Made by a program: the position numbers and the translations under genes
Shown here: one piece after another, positions 8,446 through 16,792 of the stretch
Layout: each line of letters begins with the position of its first letter
How positions within the stretch are numbered: position 1 is the first letter of the stretch
Notes under the pieces: generated by a model
What the model saw: only the letters and a program-made list of their open reading frames with translations
Told to the model about the DNA's origin: nothing
Database searches by the model: none
Origin: Lutimonas vermicola
GTDB lineage: Bacteria > Bacteroidota > Bacteroidia > Flavobacteriales > Flavobacteriaceae
Reading direction: 5' to 3'
NCBI RefSeq assembly: GCF_038433205.1
Contig: NZ_JBCDNA010000001.1
Location: forward strand, 1,612,001-1,676,000
Length of the DNA stretch: 64,000 nucleotides

Positions 8446-10020
8446 TTATTTTCCTTGTATCAGAGCTTTAAAATCAGGCTCCTCCTTTAAACTATAAAAA
8501 TCAGGGTCATGCTTGATATATTCAAAATTTCCAAACCCATTATCTATTGCTCTTTTAAGATTATCAATTGACGCCTTTTTATCGCCTATCATTGCATAAA
8601 AACAGGCTGCATTATAAATAATAATAAGGTCGTTTGGATTGATCTCAATTCCTTTGCGCATTTCTTCTCTGGCCTCTTTTCTGCGACCCAGCCTTTCTAA
8701 AGTAAAAGCATAAAATTGATGGGCACGGGCATCTTCAGGCTTATGAAACAAATAGTTAGGGTAAAACAACGCTGCCCGCTCAATGGTATCCTTCAGCATT
8801 TCTTTGTCCTTTAATTTCTCATAAGACATTTGCAAATCTCCATAAGCCGAATGGAATTCAGGATTAAGTTCCAACACTTTATTAAAATCAATTACGGCTT
8901 CAGCATCTTTATCTTTCATTCTGTAAAGCCGGCCCCTTATCCAATAGGCAAAAAAATTATCAGGATCAAATGAAATTGCCTTTTGGACAGATAATAATGC
9001 TTCATCGAGTGAATTTCTATTATAATAAACCAATCCAAGGGCGCTATACGCTTCAGAAGAACCAGGATCGTAGATAAGTGCTTTCAAAGCTGCTTGCTCC
9101 GCCTGTTCAAGCCATACGGGTTTTTTATCATGTGTTTCATACAACATGGCACAGGCCTCGCTCATACCGGCATATGCTGCTGAATAATATTCGTCAAAAT
9201 CCAATGCCTTTTGAAAAAGGTCTATAGATAACAAGAGGTAACTCTTAGTATATCTAAAAAGAAACTCCCGTGCCCTCAGGTAAGCATCGAAGGCATCACT
9301 GTTCATTGTAGAACTTTTACCCAGCGCCACTTTTTCTTTTGGACTGATCCTTAGTTCCAATGACTTTACAATCTGCTTGGAAACCTTTTCCTGAATTTCA
9401 AATACATCAGCCATTTTCCCACTGTAGATCTCGGCCCAAAGCTCAGCATCTTTTTCGACATCAATCAACTCCGTCGATATTCTTAAATCACCATTATTCC
9501 TGCGCACTGCACCTTGCAAAAGGTATCTTGCATTCAACTCGCGGCCCAAGGATACAATATCCAATTCCGAATCTTTGTATTGCATGGAAGTACTGCGCGA
9601 AGCAATCTCAAGCTCCTTGATCCCAGACAATCGAATAATGATTTCTTCGGTTAGCCCATCACTAAAATAGTCGCTGCTCCTTTCAGAACCGATATTGCGA
9701 AAAGGCAATACAACCAGTTTTTTATTGTTTTTATCAAATTTGCGATTGGATTTTGGCGAGACCGTTACCTCCTCTTCAACCTGTTTCGTTTTCTTAATTC
9801 CTTTAGGGGTGAATTCATATACCCAGGCAAAAATTAAATTCAAAGGAAAACCAATAATTAACAGAAACATCAGGGTTTTCATGATATATGGCGGTGCATC
9901 AAAAGTTCCAAGGACTATATCAGCCACCTGAACGATTAACCATGCGACTACTAAATAGGCTATTGCCGGTTTAAATACATTACGCCTTTTCAGTTCTGCT
10001 ATGTATTCTTTTAAGTTCAC
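8446..10020 (-). CDS. TolB-like N-domain membrane protein with TPR repeats
   Basis: The 524-residue protein has an N-terminal cytosolic stub (MNLKEYIAELKRRNVFKP), two hydrophobic segments at about residues 18-37 and 47-68, a TolB/FlgO-like domain (about 100-230; LVVLPFRNIGSERSSDYFSD, TEEIIIRLSG, YLLQGAVRR) and a C-terminal array of tetratricopeptide repeats (about 250-524). This architecture is common in Bacteroidota, often next to or fused with adenylate-cyclase or winged-helix domains; neither is present here. It is probably a membrane-anchored scaffold or sensor. It is transcribed in the same direction as the alcohol dehydrogenase, 42 bases upstream of it. Confidence 0.85.
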   Translation of the reverse strand: MNLKEYIAELKRRNVFKPAIAYLVVAWLIVQVADIVLGTFDAPPYIMKTLMFLLIIGFPLNLIFAWVYEFTPKGIKKTKQVEEEVTVSPKSNRKFDKNNKKLVVLPFRNIGSERSSDYFSDGLTEEIIIRLSGIKELEIASRSTSMQYKDSELDIVSLGRELNARYLLQGAVRRNNGDLRISTELIDVEKDAELWAEIYSGKMADVFEIQEKVSKQIVKSLELRISPKEKVALGKSSTMNSDAFDAYLRAREFLFRYTKSYLLLSIDLFQKALDFDEYYSAAYAGMSEACAMLYETHDKKPVWLEQAEQAALKALIYDPGSSEAYSALGLVYYNRNSLDEALLSVQKAISFDPDNFFAYWIRGRLYRMKDKDAEAVIDFNKVLELNPEFHSAYGDLQMSYEKLKDKEMLKDTIERAALFYPNYLFHKPEDARAHQFYAFTLERLGRRKEAREEMRKGIEINPNDLIIIYNAACFYAMIGDKKASIDNLKRAIDNGFGNFEYIKHDPDFYSLKEEPDFKALIQGK

Positions 10021-10354
10021 TTCGTTTCAAAGGATCGTTTTTAGTCATTATTAAAGGTACCAATAAAAACGCATTGTATTGATTCCTGTATGCTTTAACC
10101 TTTCTTTTCAATGTGAAATTCGTGAGTCGCCTGGGCACTTTAAAGAATAAAAAACAGTAACCTTTACACTGCTCTTTTTTGTGTCTCCGTCATCGGGATC
10201 GAACTTGAGCAAAGACAAAATTCGACCAGCTGATTTTTTTAATGAAAGTATGAGATAACAAGATAAACACATGACTCATAAACAGTTTTTTATCATTACA
10301 TCGGATGCAGATTAAATATGATTCGAGTCGATAGTAAAAAGTGAGATGGAACAT
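10021..10354. other. Intergenic stretch with no recognised feature
   Basis: This 334-base gap separates two minus-strand genes. It holds no convincing coding frame. A tRNA-like string (GGGATCGAAC at 10196-10205) has no cloverleaf around it. The 3' end of the GT4/GH130 unit should lie here, but I see no clear terminator. Confidence 0.5.
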
Positions 10355-12610
10355 CTAAATAAAAGGAGCTCCTTTTTGATTGAACACTTCGCCTAATTCC
10401 ACTCTTTTTTCATATTTTCTTCTGTGGTATTGCTCAATGATCAAACGTGCCATAAGATAGCAAACCGCAGATTCCGCACCCTGATTCAAATTCACATTTT
10501 TTTCTTCCAATCCGTCAAAGCAGCCTCCTGAAACCGGATTATACATAATCTGACTTAATTGATTTCTTCCTAAAAACCACTCAAATGCAAGGTTCATTTT
10601 AGATTTATATGCTTTATCCCCTATAACCTGGTAAAAAACATTGAGAGTTTGGATAGTATAAGCCACGTCTATAGGCTGTTCACCAAATTGCATAGGGTTT
10701 TTATTTTTATGATACCAGCCCTTGTTCGAAATCACCTTAAAACCATCCTTCAAAAACATCTTGGACAATAAAAAATCCAAAGACTCGACCCCTGCTTTTT
10801 TATAGGCTGAATTACCTGTTGTCAGGTATGCATAAATCATGGCTTCAGGGAGGACACTATTGGCATATGTCATATAATTTTCAAACCATTTCCAGTTTTT
10901 GGTTGCATGCAGATCATACTTCGTAATCAAATTATTGGCAAGATGTTCTATAACCGGAATTACAAATTTTTCCTTTGTAGAGACATAATAAGCATAGAGT
11001 CCTTTGATACTAAACCCGATGGCCCTTGGAGACAGAAGGTTCGAAACCCATGGCTTACATTTCAAAAAGCAGGTTACAGCTCTTTTGATGATGCCTGCAG
11101 GCATATGATCTTCAAATGAAATTAAGGTACCAAGTGCCCAAACAGCTCTGGCGTTGGAATCTTCGAGATTGACGTATGAATTCTGGATGTGTTCCTGGTT
11201 AAATTGATCTATATAATTAATAAAGTTACCTGTTGGCTGCTGGCTTCGTTCTAAAAAATTAAGGTATATCTCTATATATAGCAAATCCTCCTTTTTTCTG
11301 AACAGCATATAATGCATGCTCATCATGATGAGTGCTCTGGCGTTATCATCAAGTGTGTAACCCGAATTTATATCGGGCAAATTTATTTTACTGAATTGAA
11401 TAATACCATTTGAGGTCGTTAAGTTTTTTATATGGCTTAATTTGATTTTTGGAATTCGAAATTTGACATTTGAAAAAAGTTTTGCTTTTTCAGTATAGGC
11501 ATTGAAATGTTTTATGGCAACATTTTCCCATGAGGATTCTCTGGTTTTTTGATAGGCATTTATAGCCATGGATTCCCGCAATGCATCATTTGATAATAAC
11601 TTATTAACGGCTCTTGAAAAATCCCTGGAATTTCCAATGTCGACTATGATGCCTGTATCGGGTGACAGTTCTTCTCTTATATGCGGAATTGAGGTTGCTA
11701 CAATAGGGCATGAACAACTCATTGCATAAGCAAAAGTACCACTTACCGCCTGTTCTGGATTTTTTGAAGTAAATAAGTATACATCGGTTGCTCTTAGATA
11801 TTCCAGGAGCTCTTCAAGTTCAAGATACCGATCAATAAAAAGCACATGTTGATCGAGTTTTTTTTCACTAATTATATTTTTAAGATATTGACGATAAGGG
11901 TCAACGCCATCTTTTATGTTTTTTGGATGAGATTTTCCAATCACCAAATAAAGAGTGTCAGGATGGTTTTCTATAATTTCAGGCAAGGCATTAATTGCTG
12001 TTTCAATACTTTTTCCAGTTCCCAAAAGGCCAAATGTTGACAGTATTTTATGATTTTCCAACCCGAGTTTCTTCTTTGTTTGATTGGGTTCATTATATGC
12101 TACAATATGCGTTCCATGCGGCACATAGGTAATCAGGTTTTCATCAATATGATAATCAGACTGCAAGAGGTTCTTTGAATCTCGTGTCATTGCGAAAATA
12201 ATACTGCTGTAAGAGGCCAGTAATTGCACAAAAGTCTGAAATTGTTTATGTGGATTTGGAATAACACTATGAAATGTAAAGGCAATCGGTTTTTTCAAAT
12301 GTTCCAGTAATTCCAAGAGGTAATCTCCATAGTGCCCTCCGAACAAACCGAATTCGTGCTGTATATGAACAAGTCTTATTGAATCGTCTGCATTGATCTC
12401 CTCAGCCACCCGCCTGTAATCTTCTTTTTTATTGTAGTTTAATGTAAAACTTGTGTCAGGAACAACTTCAGAGATCTCTGTTAATTTACAATAAATGCAT
12501 TCCAGATTTTCAAACGTACTTTGAAATGCGTCAATTAAATCTTTGGTATAGGTTGCTATTCCACACTGCGTTGGAGGAACTGTTGATACAAAAACAATTT
12601 TTAACTTCAT
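10355..12610 (-). CDS. GT4 glycosyltransferase with C-terminal helical domain
   Basis: The 751-residue protein has two parts. Residues 1 to about 370 are a GT-B glycosyltransferase of family 4, with the opening strand KIVFVSTVPPTQCGIATYT, HIQHEFGLFGG, LSTFGLLGTGK and an acceptor/donor block (FTSKNPEQAVSGTFAYAMSC). Residues from about 390 are all helical and resemble alpha/alpha-toroid carbohydrate-active domains, with SGYTLDDNARALIMM, EDSNARAVWALG and NQGAESAVCYLMARL. The gene starts 2 bases after the stop of the GH130 gene, so the two are co-transcribed. Similar GT4-GH130 neighbours occur elsewhere and are thought to handle mannose-containing glycans, but donor, acceptor and the role of the helical domain are inferred only. 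Confidence 0.8.
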   Translation of the reverse strand: MKLKIVFVSTVPPTQCGIATYTKDLIDAFQSTFENLECIYCKLTEISEVVPDTSFTLNYNKKEDYRRVAEEINADDSIRLVHIQHEFGLFGGHYGDYLLELLEHLKKPIAFTFHSVIPNPHKQFQTFVQLLASYSSIIFAMTRDSKNLLQSDYHIDENLITYVPHGTHIVAYNEPNQTKKKLGLENHKILSTFGLLGTGKSIETAINALPEIIENHPDTLYLVIGKSHPKNIKDGVDPYRQYLKNIISEKKLDQHVLFIDRYLELEELLEYLRATDVYLFTSKNPEQAVSGTFAYAMSCSCPIVATSIPHIREELSPDTGIIVDIGNSRDFSRAVNKLLSNDALRESMAINAYQKTRESSWENVAIKHFNAYTEKAKLFSNVKFRIPKIKLSHIKNLTTSNGIIQFSKINLPDINSGYTLDDNARALIMMSMHYMLFRKKEDLLYIEIYLNFLERSQQPTGNFINYIDQFNQEHIQNSYVNLEDSNARAVWALGTLISFEDHMPAGIIKRAVTCFLKCKPWVSNLLSPRAIGFSIKGLYAYYVSTKEKFVIPVIEHLANNLITKYDLHATKNWKWFENYMTYANSVLPEAMIYAYLTTGNSAYKKAGVESLDFLLSKMFLKDGFKVISNKGWYHKNKNPMQFGEQPIDVAYTIQTLNVFYQVIGDKAYKSKMNLAFEWFLGRNQLSQIMYNPVSGGCFDGLEEKNVNLNQGAESAVCYLMARLIIEQYHRRKYEKRVELGEVFNQKGAPFI

Positions 12611-12612
12611 AT

Positions 12613-13662
12613 CTAAACTTGCTTGATATTTGCTTTGAGTTCGTCTAATAATGCTTTCAGGCTTAAAGAAGCAACTGCTACCTTACAATCGGCTGCTCCG
12701 TAATAAATGTAGAGCACATCACCAAACAAAGCAGTCCCTGTAGGGAATACGACATTATTTACATATCCTTCTTTTTCATATTTATGCGTAGGAGAAAACA
12801 AAGGCCTTTTAAGCCTTGAAATCAATATATTAGGGTTATTAATATCGAATAACGCAGCTGATGCATGGTATACATAGCCTTCGGGAGTCATTTCTGCAGA
12901 ATGATAAATAAACAACCAACCGTCTTCTGTTTCAATAGGGGGGCATCCTCCTCCAATATGATCCTTCTCATGCTTATATTTTGGAATCAGCACAATATGC
13001 TTTTGAAGATTTGTGATATAGTCTTCCCAAAATTCAACGGTTAATTCTTCAGGATTGTCAAAATAGACTATTTGAACTGACGGATACAGCCTATGTATCA
13101 GTGCCAATTTTCCATGTATTCTTTTTGGAAAAAACATAAGGTTTTTATCCCATACATAAATTCTGCTCTTCATTATTTCAGCTAGCTTATACCTTATAAA
13201 AAGGTTGTAGAACATCAGGTGCATTAAATTGATACGGTTAAAATTTTTCTTGATCAATTTTGAATATTCTTCAAAAGTAAATTTTGGAGTTACTATTCCA
13301 TGCCTTTTAAAAGATTTAAAATCCTTTGTTGTTGCATAAGCTCCAAACACATTGATGCCATCATACGCCGAGTAGGCCAGGTAATAAGTATCATCTATTT
13401 TAGTAAGCCGGGGATCCTCTACCCCCTGGAATTCTTCGGGCGTCATAGGAAAAAAAACCGGCTCCTTTTTTCTTTCAACAATGCTTAGAGGACCATCAAG
13501 TTTACAATAACCTAATGTTGAAAAATTACCATTTCTTGTCGCACGATAGAGCATGTGTACGGTATCTCCATCTTGGGCAACTGCAGGGTTAAAAACTCCG
13601 AGGTTTTCAAAACTATTGGCTGTTTTCTCCAGGAGAACCCCATGTTTTTTAATAGTCACCAT
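12613..13662 (-). CDS. GH130-family glycoside phosphorylase
   Basis: The 349-residue five-bladed propeller protein belongs to GH130, whose members phosphorolyse beta-mannosides to mannose-1-phosphate. Seen motifs are the N-terminal NPAVAQDGDTVHMLYRA blade, the family hallmark GVEDPRL at residues 80-86, GGGCPPIETEDGWLFIYHSA, and the closing YIYYGAADCKVAVASL. There is no signal peptide, so it works in the cytoplasm. It is the first gene of a two-gene unit with the GT4 protein. Phosphorylase or hydrolase activity, and beta-1,2 or beta-1,4 linkage, cannot be decided from motifs alone. Confidence 0.88.
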   Translation of the reverse strand: MVTIKKHGVLLEKTANSFENLGVFNPAVAQDGDTVHMLYRATRNGNFSTLGYCKLDGPLSIVERKKEPVFFPMTPEEFQGVEDPRLTKIDDTYYLAYSAYDGINVFGAYATTKDFKSFKRHGIVTPKFTFEEYSKLIKKNFNRINLMHLMFYNLFIRYKLAEIMKSRIYVWDKNLMFFPKRIHGKLALIHRLYPSVQIVYFDNPEELTVEFWEDYITNLQKHIVLIPKYKHEKDHIGGGCPPIETEDGWLFIYHSAEMTPEGYVYHASAALFDINNPNILISRLKRPLFSPTHKYEKEGYVNNVVFPTGTALFGDVLYIYYGAADCKVAVASLSLKALLDELKANIKQV

Positions 13663-13891
13663 GTTTATTGAAAAAAGAGTTAAACAATTGAAAACAACAA
13701 AATTTAACCCTTTTTAAATGATATACAATGATGTGAATCAAGCTTATAATTGATCCTCATCATTTTAATTATTTTAACATTGGGGTATTTTTAATAGATA
13801 AAAATACTGTGAGAAATTCGCTTGATTCTAAGATAAATTTTAAACCTGTTTTTATAATAATACATATTGTCTAATTCTAATATAAGTTCAA

Positions 13892-14380
13892 ATGAAAAAT
13901 ATAGTTAAGTTACTATTATTGTTAATCGTATGGGGATGCAATGGCCAGGAGAAAAAGGATCTTAAGACCGAAGATGATAAAAAACAAGAAAAACAGCCCA
14001 TTGAGCGATCCGAAGTGCACAGAGAATATGACGAGTTTGGAAATCTGATCAAATATGATTCCATTTATATGTGGTCTTATTCCAACAAGGAAGGTGATTC
14101 TCTCAGCGTGAACCTCGATAGTATTATGGATAATTTCAATGAGCATTTTGAAATTGTTTCACCTTTTAAGAATAAAGATTATTTTAAATATGCTCCTCAG
14201 CTGGATTCAATTTTTATGCGTGACTTTTTTGAAGAAGATTATTACTTCAGAAGTTGGGAGCACAACCAGGATGACATGAGAGAAATGATGAAAAAAATGG
14301 ATTCTGTGAGAAATCAATTTCTTAAAGATATGTATCCCGGCCTTATGGAATCACATAAAAAGCCTCAAAAGAAAATTTAA
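13892..14380 (+). CDS. Hypothetical lipoprotein
   Basis: The 162-residue protein has a lipoprotein signal (MKNIVKLLLLLIVWGC) followed by a Lys/Glu-rich linker. The mature part is rich in Asp, Glu, Tyr and Phe and contains no domain I recognise; helices such as DDMREMMKKMDSVRNQFL are predicted near the C-terminus. It is divergent from the GH130 gene across a 229-base AT-rich gap in which I found no clear promoter. The signal and lipobox make a real envelope protein likely, but its function is unknown. Confidence 0.7.
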   Translation: MKNIVKLLLLLIVWGCNGQEKKDLKTEDDKKQEKQPIERSEVHREYDEFGNLIKYDSIYMWSYSNKEGDSLSVNLDSIMDNFNEHFEIVSPFKNKDYFKYAPQLDSIFMRDFFEEDYYFRSWEHNQDDMREMMKKMDSVRNQFLKDMYPGLMESHKKPQKKI

Positions 14381-14439
14381 TTTTTGTTCTGTATAGTAAG
14401 AAAGGTGTATTTAATTTCGTGATTTTATTTCTTTTATAA

Positions 14440-14472
14440 TTTTGGGGTACCTTGAAAGCTTTTGGGGTACCT
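14440..14472. repeat. 13-bp direct repeat, TTTTGGGGTACCT x2
   Basis: TTTTGGGGTACCT occurs at 14440-14452 and again at 14460-14472, a 20-bp period in an otherwise featureless 300-base gap. Read on the minus strand the region begins TGTCCTGTCAGGTACCCC, which resembles an insertion-sequence terminus with internal repeats. No transposase or matching second end is visible. Confidence 0.5.
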
Positions 14473-14680
14473 GACAGGACACTTTCTTTAATCAAATAAG
14501 TTGACAACCTGCTATTTAAAGTAGAATCTAAGCATTACAATGCTGATATACTTTAAAGTTCTGGTTCATCCGTATAAGAATTTCACTATATTTATGGCAT
14601 TGGCCCGGTATAGAATTTGACAAATATCGGTTGGCATCGAAACAGTAGAAATTTATTTTATAAATTAAAATTAGTGACTT

Positions 14681-14872
14681 ATGGATTACAAGAAAACAAT
14701 CATCAATCTTTTGACATGCTTAATTCTATCTCCTATTATCGTTTACCTTATTTTAGGAGCAGCAAGATTAGCCGGATCTACTTATGAAATGACCAATGGG
14801 GAGACCTTTATAATTTGGCTGCTGATGGCCATCGTGATCAATCTGTCGATAACCGAAAAGCAGAGTTCGTAA
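14681..14872 (+). CDS. Small two-helix membrane protein
   Basis: The 63-residue product has two hydrophobic segments (IINLLTCLILSPIIVYLILG and FIIWLLMAIVINLSI) joined by a short polar loop. That pattern is more regular than expected by chance in AT-rich DNA, which supports a real gene. No family is recognised. It lies convergent to the tRNA-Asn gene. The start ATG at 14681 is the first in the frame; no Shine-Dalgarno sequence is evident, as is usual for this group. Confidence 0.5.
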   Translation: MDYKKTIINLLTCLILSPIIVYLILGAARLAGSTYEMTNGETFIIWLLMAIVINLSITEKQSS

Positions 14873-14884
14873 GTTTATTAAAGC

Positions 14885-14915
14885 AAAAAAGACCTCACAT
14901 TGCTGTAAAGTCTTT
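14885..14915 (-). terminator. Possible terminator after tRNA-Asn
   Basis: On the minus strand AAAGAC and GTCTTT form a short 6-bp stem with a 16-base loop, followed by a T tract, starting 12 bases past the tRNA 3' end. The stem is weak. Confidence 0.4.
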
Positions 14916-14926
14916 CTGCTATTATG

Positions 14927-15000
14927 CTCCTCCTCTTGGGCTCGAACCAAGGACCCTCTGATTAACAGTCAGATGCTCTAACCAACTGAGCTAAGGAGGA
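14927..15000 (-). tRNA. tRNA-Asn (GTT)
   Basis: The minus strand folds into a full cloverleaf. The acceptor stem is TCCTCCT paired with AGGAGGA, the D arm is GCTCAGTTGGTTAGAGC, and the anticodon arm is TCTGA-CTGTTAA-TCAGA with anticodon GTT. The T arm is CTTGG-TTCGAGC-CCAAG and the discriminator base is G, as expected for Asn. The CCA end is not encoded. It has its own promoter upstream. Confidence 0.97.
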
Positions 15001-15024
15001 ATGTTATTTCCTTTTTAAGGTGTG

Positions 15025-15055
15025 CAAATATAAATGTTTTTAAATTTATCGCAAA
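15025..15055 (-). promoter_or_regulatory. Bacteroidota-type promoter of tRNA-Asn
   Basis: On the minus strand TTTG (15055-15052), 19 bases and TATATTTG (15032-15025) match the Bacteroidota primary-sigma pattern TTTG-N17-23-TAnnTTTG. The -7 box ends 25 bases before the tRNA 5' end. Confidence 0.8.
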
Positions 15056-15147
15056 CGTTTTTAAAGAAATATTTTAAAAAATATACCCTCTTAAAATGAT
15101 CTGTTCCAAACCAGTTATAAGAGGGTATTCTAAATCGTTGAAATTCT

Positions 15148-15651
15148 TTAGATATTTACTGAAAGTTTTCTGTTCTTTATAAAATAATCAAGGAACAACA
15201 AAGAACTTAAAGCAAAGAAGCTCAAACCGAACAAAGGCGAAGTAAGGATAGCCGGCAGGTCAAATGTCATGGAATTTGAAAGTAAATTATCCACTTTTTT
15301 CATAGTTCCGTCAATAGCCTGGGAAGCGGCAGCATTCTTTTCTCCTGTCAAGAGAACATATACAAATATCGATGCCACAAACATCATGATAAACGCCCAT
15401 GCTTTTTTGCTTATAATAGGCTTGTCAGCTACTTTAACCGAAACTTTTTCAACCTCAGCCATAACTCTTGCCGTAAAATTTAAAGAAGGGCTTTCGAGTG
15501 CATTCTTTTTCAGCAAAGAACCTAACGCTTCTTCTTGTTTCGCATCAGCCATCTCAATCTGATTCATAATCTTATCCGTGAAATCAGCAGAGGGCTGCTC
15601 AATCTTCAAACTCTCTCGAATGAGTTTATCTATTTTCTTATCTTCCTTCAT
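15148..15651 (-). CDS. Probable anti-sigma factor, membrane-anchored
   Basis: The 167-residue protein overlaps the end of the ECF sigma gene by 4 bases (ATGA), the usual arrangement for a cognate anti-sigma factor. Residues 1 to about 80 are cytosolic and helical. There are two hydrophobic segments (AWAFIMMFVASIFVYVLLTG near 84-103 and a second near 137-160), so both ends probably face the cytoplasm. The N-terminal part holds a tandem duplication: residues 17-33 and 52-68 share the pattern ExPSxxFTxxxMxxxE. No zinc-binding anti-sigma (ZAS) motif is present. Its role is inferred from gene context. Confidence 0.75.
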   Translation of the reverse strand: MKEDKKIDKLIRESLKIEQPSADFTDKIMNQIEMADAKQEEALGSLLKKNALESPSLNFTARVMAEVEKVSVKVADKPIISKKAWAFIMMFVASIFVYVLLTGEKNAAASQAIDGTMKKVDNLLSNSMTFDLPAILTSPLFGLSFFALSSLLFLDYFIKNRKLSVNI

Positions 15652-16223
15652 AATATTGTTTTTACTTCTTCCTTCAATAAGAGTGATAATTCAGTATTTA
15701 ATTTTTTCCGTGCCCTAAACAATTTGACTTTGATATTTGTCTGTGTCAAGTTTGTGATTTGTTCTATTTCTTCGATCGAACTTTCGTTCATATAAAACAA
15801 GGTAATTAATATTGCGTCTTTTTCCGGTAACCTGTTAATCGCCTCTCTAACATACTTCTGCTGTTCTCCATTCTTAATTGCTTCTATCTGAGGAAAATCA
15901 CTTCCTTCACTATAATTATCCATCACATAATCATCAATATCAGAAGTAGCTACTTTTTTCTTTCTGATTTTTGTGATGGAATTTCTGTATACTATGGTAT
16001 ATAACCATGTTGAGAACTTCGAGTTTCCTTTAAAGCTGTCCAATTTTTCGTAGGCCTTTAAAAAACTATCCTGGGCAACTTCTTCTGCGTCTTCATGGCT
16101 TTTAACGATTTTTATAGCTATCGTATAGGCCATGTCTTTATACTTATTTATTAAATAAGCAAAGGCGTTGGTATCTCCTTGCAAGACCTTATCAATATAT
16201 ATTTGATCAGAATTCTTATCCAT
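15648..16223 (-). CDS. ECF-type RNA polymerase sigma factor
   Basis: The 191-residue protein has the two domains of an extracytoplasmic-function sigma factor. Region 2 covers about residues 20-95 (FAYLINKYKDMAYTIAIKI, DAEEVAQDSFLKAYEKLD, KFSTWLYTIVYRN). Region 4 covers about 130-180 (AINRLPEKDAILITLFYMNE, IEEIEQITNLTQTNIKVKLF). Regions 1.1 and 3 are absent, as expected. It is coupled to a membrane anti-sigma gene. A promoter of ECF form (TGTAACCT-N16-GTCT) lies upstream, and the same bipartite motif drives the divergent DUF6249 gene, so it probably regulates itself. The signal it answers to is not evident. Confidence 0.93.
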   Translation of the reverse strand: MDKNSDQIYIDKVLQGDTNAFAYLINKYKDMAYTIAIKIVKSHEDAEEVAQDSFLKAYEKLDSFKGNSKFSTWLYTIVYRNSITKIRKKKVATSDIDDYVMDNYSEGSDFPQIEAIKNGEQQKYVREAINRLPEKDAILITLFYMNESSIEEIEQITNLTQTNIKVKLFRARKKLNTELSLLLKEEVKTIL

Positions 16224-16250
16224 CCATATTAATTATCCATCTGTAGTATC

Positions 16251-16278
16251 AGACATCATATTTGAGCTTTAGGTTACA
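16251..16278 (-). promoter_or_regulatory. ECF-type promoter of the sigma/anti-sigma operon
   Basis: On the minus strand TGTAACCT (16278-16271), 16 bases and GTCT (16254-16251) form a -35/-10 pair. The start codon is 28 bases further. It matches exactly the boxes and spacing of the divergent promoter. Confidence 0.7.
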
Positions 16279-16310
16279 AGTTAGTCTAAAAAAATTTATT
16301 TTAAAAAATA

Positions 16311-16338
16311 TGTAACCTGTATTTTGATGTTGTTGTCT
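16311..16338 (+). promoter_or_regulatory. ECF-type promoter of the DUF6249 gene
   Basis: TGTAACCT (16311-16318), 16 bases and GTCT (16335-16338) form a -35/-10 pair. The AACC and GTC cores are characteristic of ECF sigma promoters. The ATG is 41 bases downstream of the -10 box. Confidence 0.7.
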
Positions 16339-16378
16339 TATTAGGAAAGTAAAAAAGTTTAACTAAATAATTTATATC

Positions 16379-16717
16379 ATGGAAGCAATTTTAATCCCCC
16401 TAATAGTATTTTCATCTATTTTTGGTATGGTTTACGTGTATTTAAACACGAGAAACAAGGAGCGTTTATCATTAATTGAAAAAGGAGCAGACGCATCTCT
16501 CTTTGCAAGTAAAAAGAACTATAAATCTAACCTGACTTTGAAATTTGGTATGTTAGCGGTTGGAATTGGTATAGGAATTTTGATTGCATCAATTTTGGAA
16601 ACCTATACGGTTCTTGACGAAGAAGTCGCTTATCCGTCAATGATCTTTTTATTCGGAGGATTGTTTTTGGTAGCAAATGCGATGATCGAAAAGAAAGATA
16701 AAGTTGAGGAAGAGTAA
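16379..16717 (+). CDS. DUF6249-like membrane protein
   Basis: The 112-residue product resembles the DUF6249 family. A hydrophobic N-terminal helix (residues 5-22) is followed by the family motif NKERLSLIEKGADASLF and then two further membrane segments (about 57-76 and 84-100), ending in an acidic-basic tail. Such proteins are often found beside ECF sigma genes in Bacteroidota. The divergent promoter with the same boxes as the sigma operon suggests it is a target of that sigma factor. Its molecular role is unknown. Confidence 0.8.
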   Translation: MEAILIPLIVFSSIFGMVYVYLNTRNKERLSLIEKGADASLFASKKNYKSNLTLKFGMLAVGIGIGILIASILETYTVLDEEVAYPSMIFLFGGLFLVANAMIEKKDKVEEE

Positions 16718-16738
16718 AAAAGACTGATCTAAATAAAG

Positions 16739-16766
16739 AAAGCTGTCAATAATGACAGCTTTTTTT
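16739..16766 (+). terminator. Terminator between convergent genes
   Basis: AAAGCTGTCA-ATAA-TGACAGCTTT forms a perfect 10-bp stem followed by a T tract. The other strand also gives a T-rich tail, so it can serve both the DUF6249 gene and the GH31 gene. Confidence 0.85.
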
Positions 16767-16792
16767 ATGCGTAAAAGCCTTATAGGGCGGGC

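Noticed and set aside
10190..10215. Degenerate tRNA-like string (GGGATCGAAC)
   Set aside because: No acceptor, D or anticodon stems can be paired around it.
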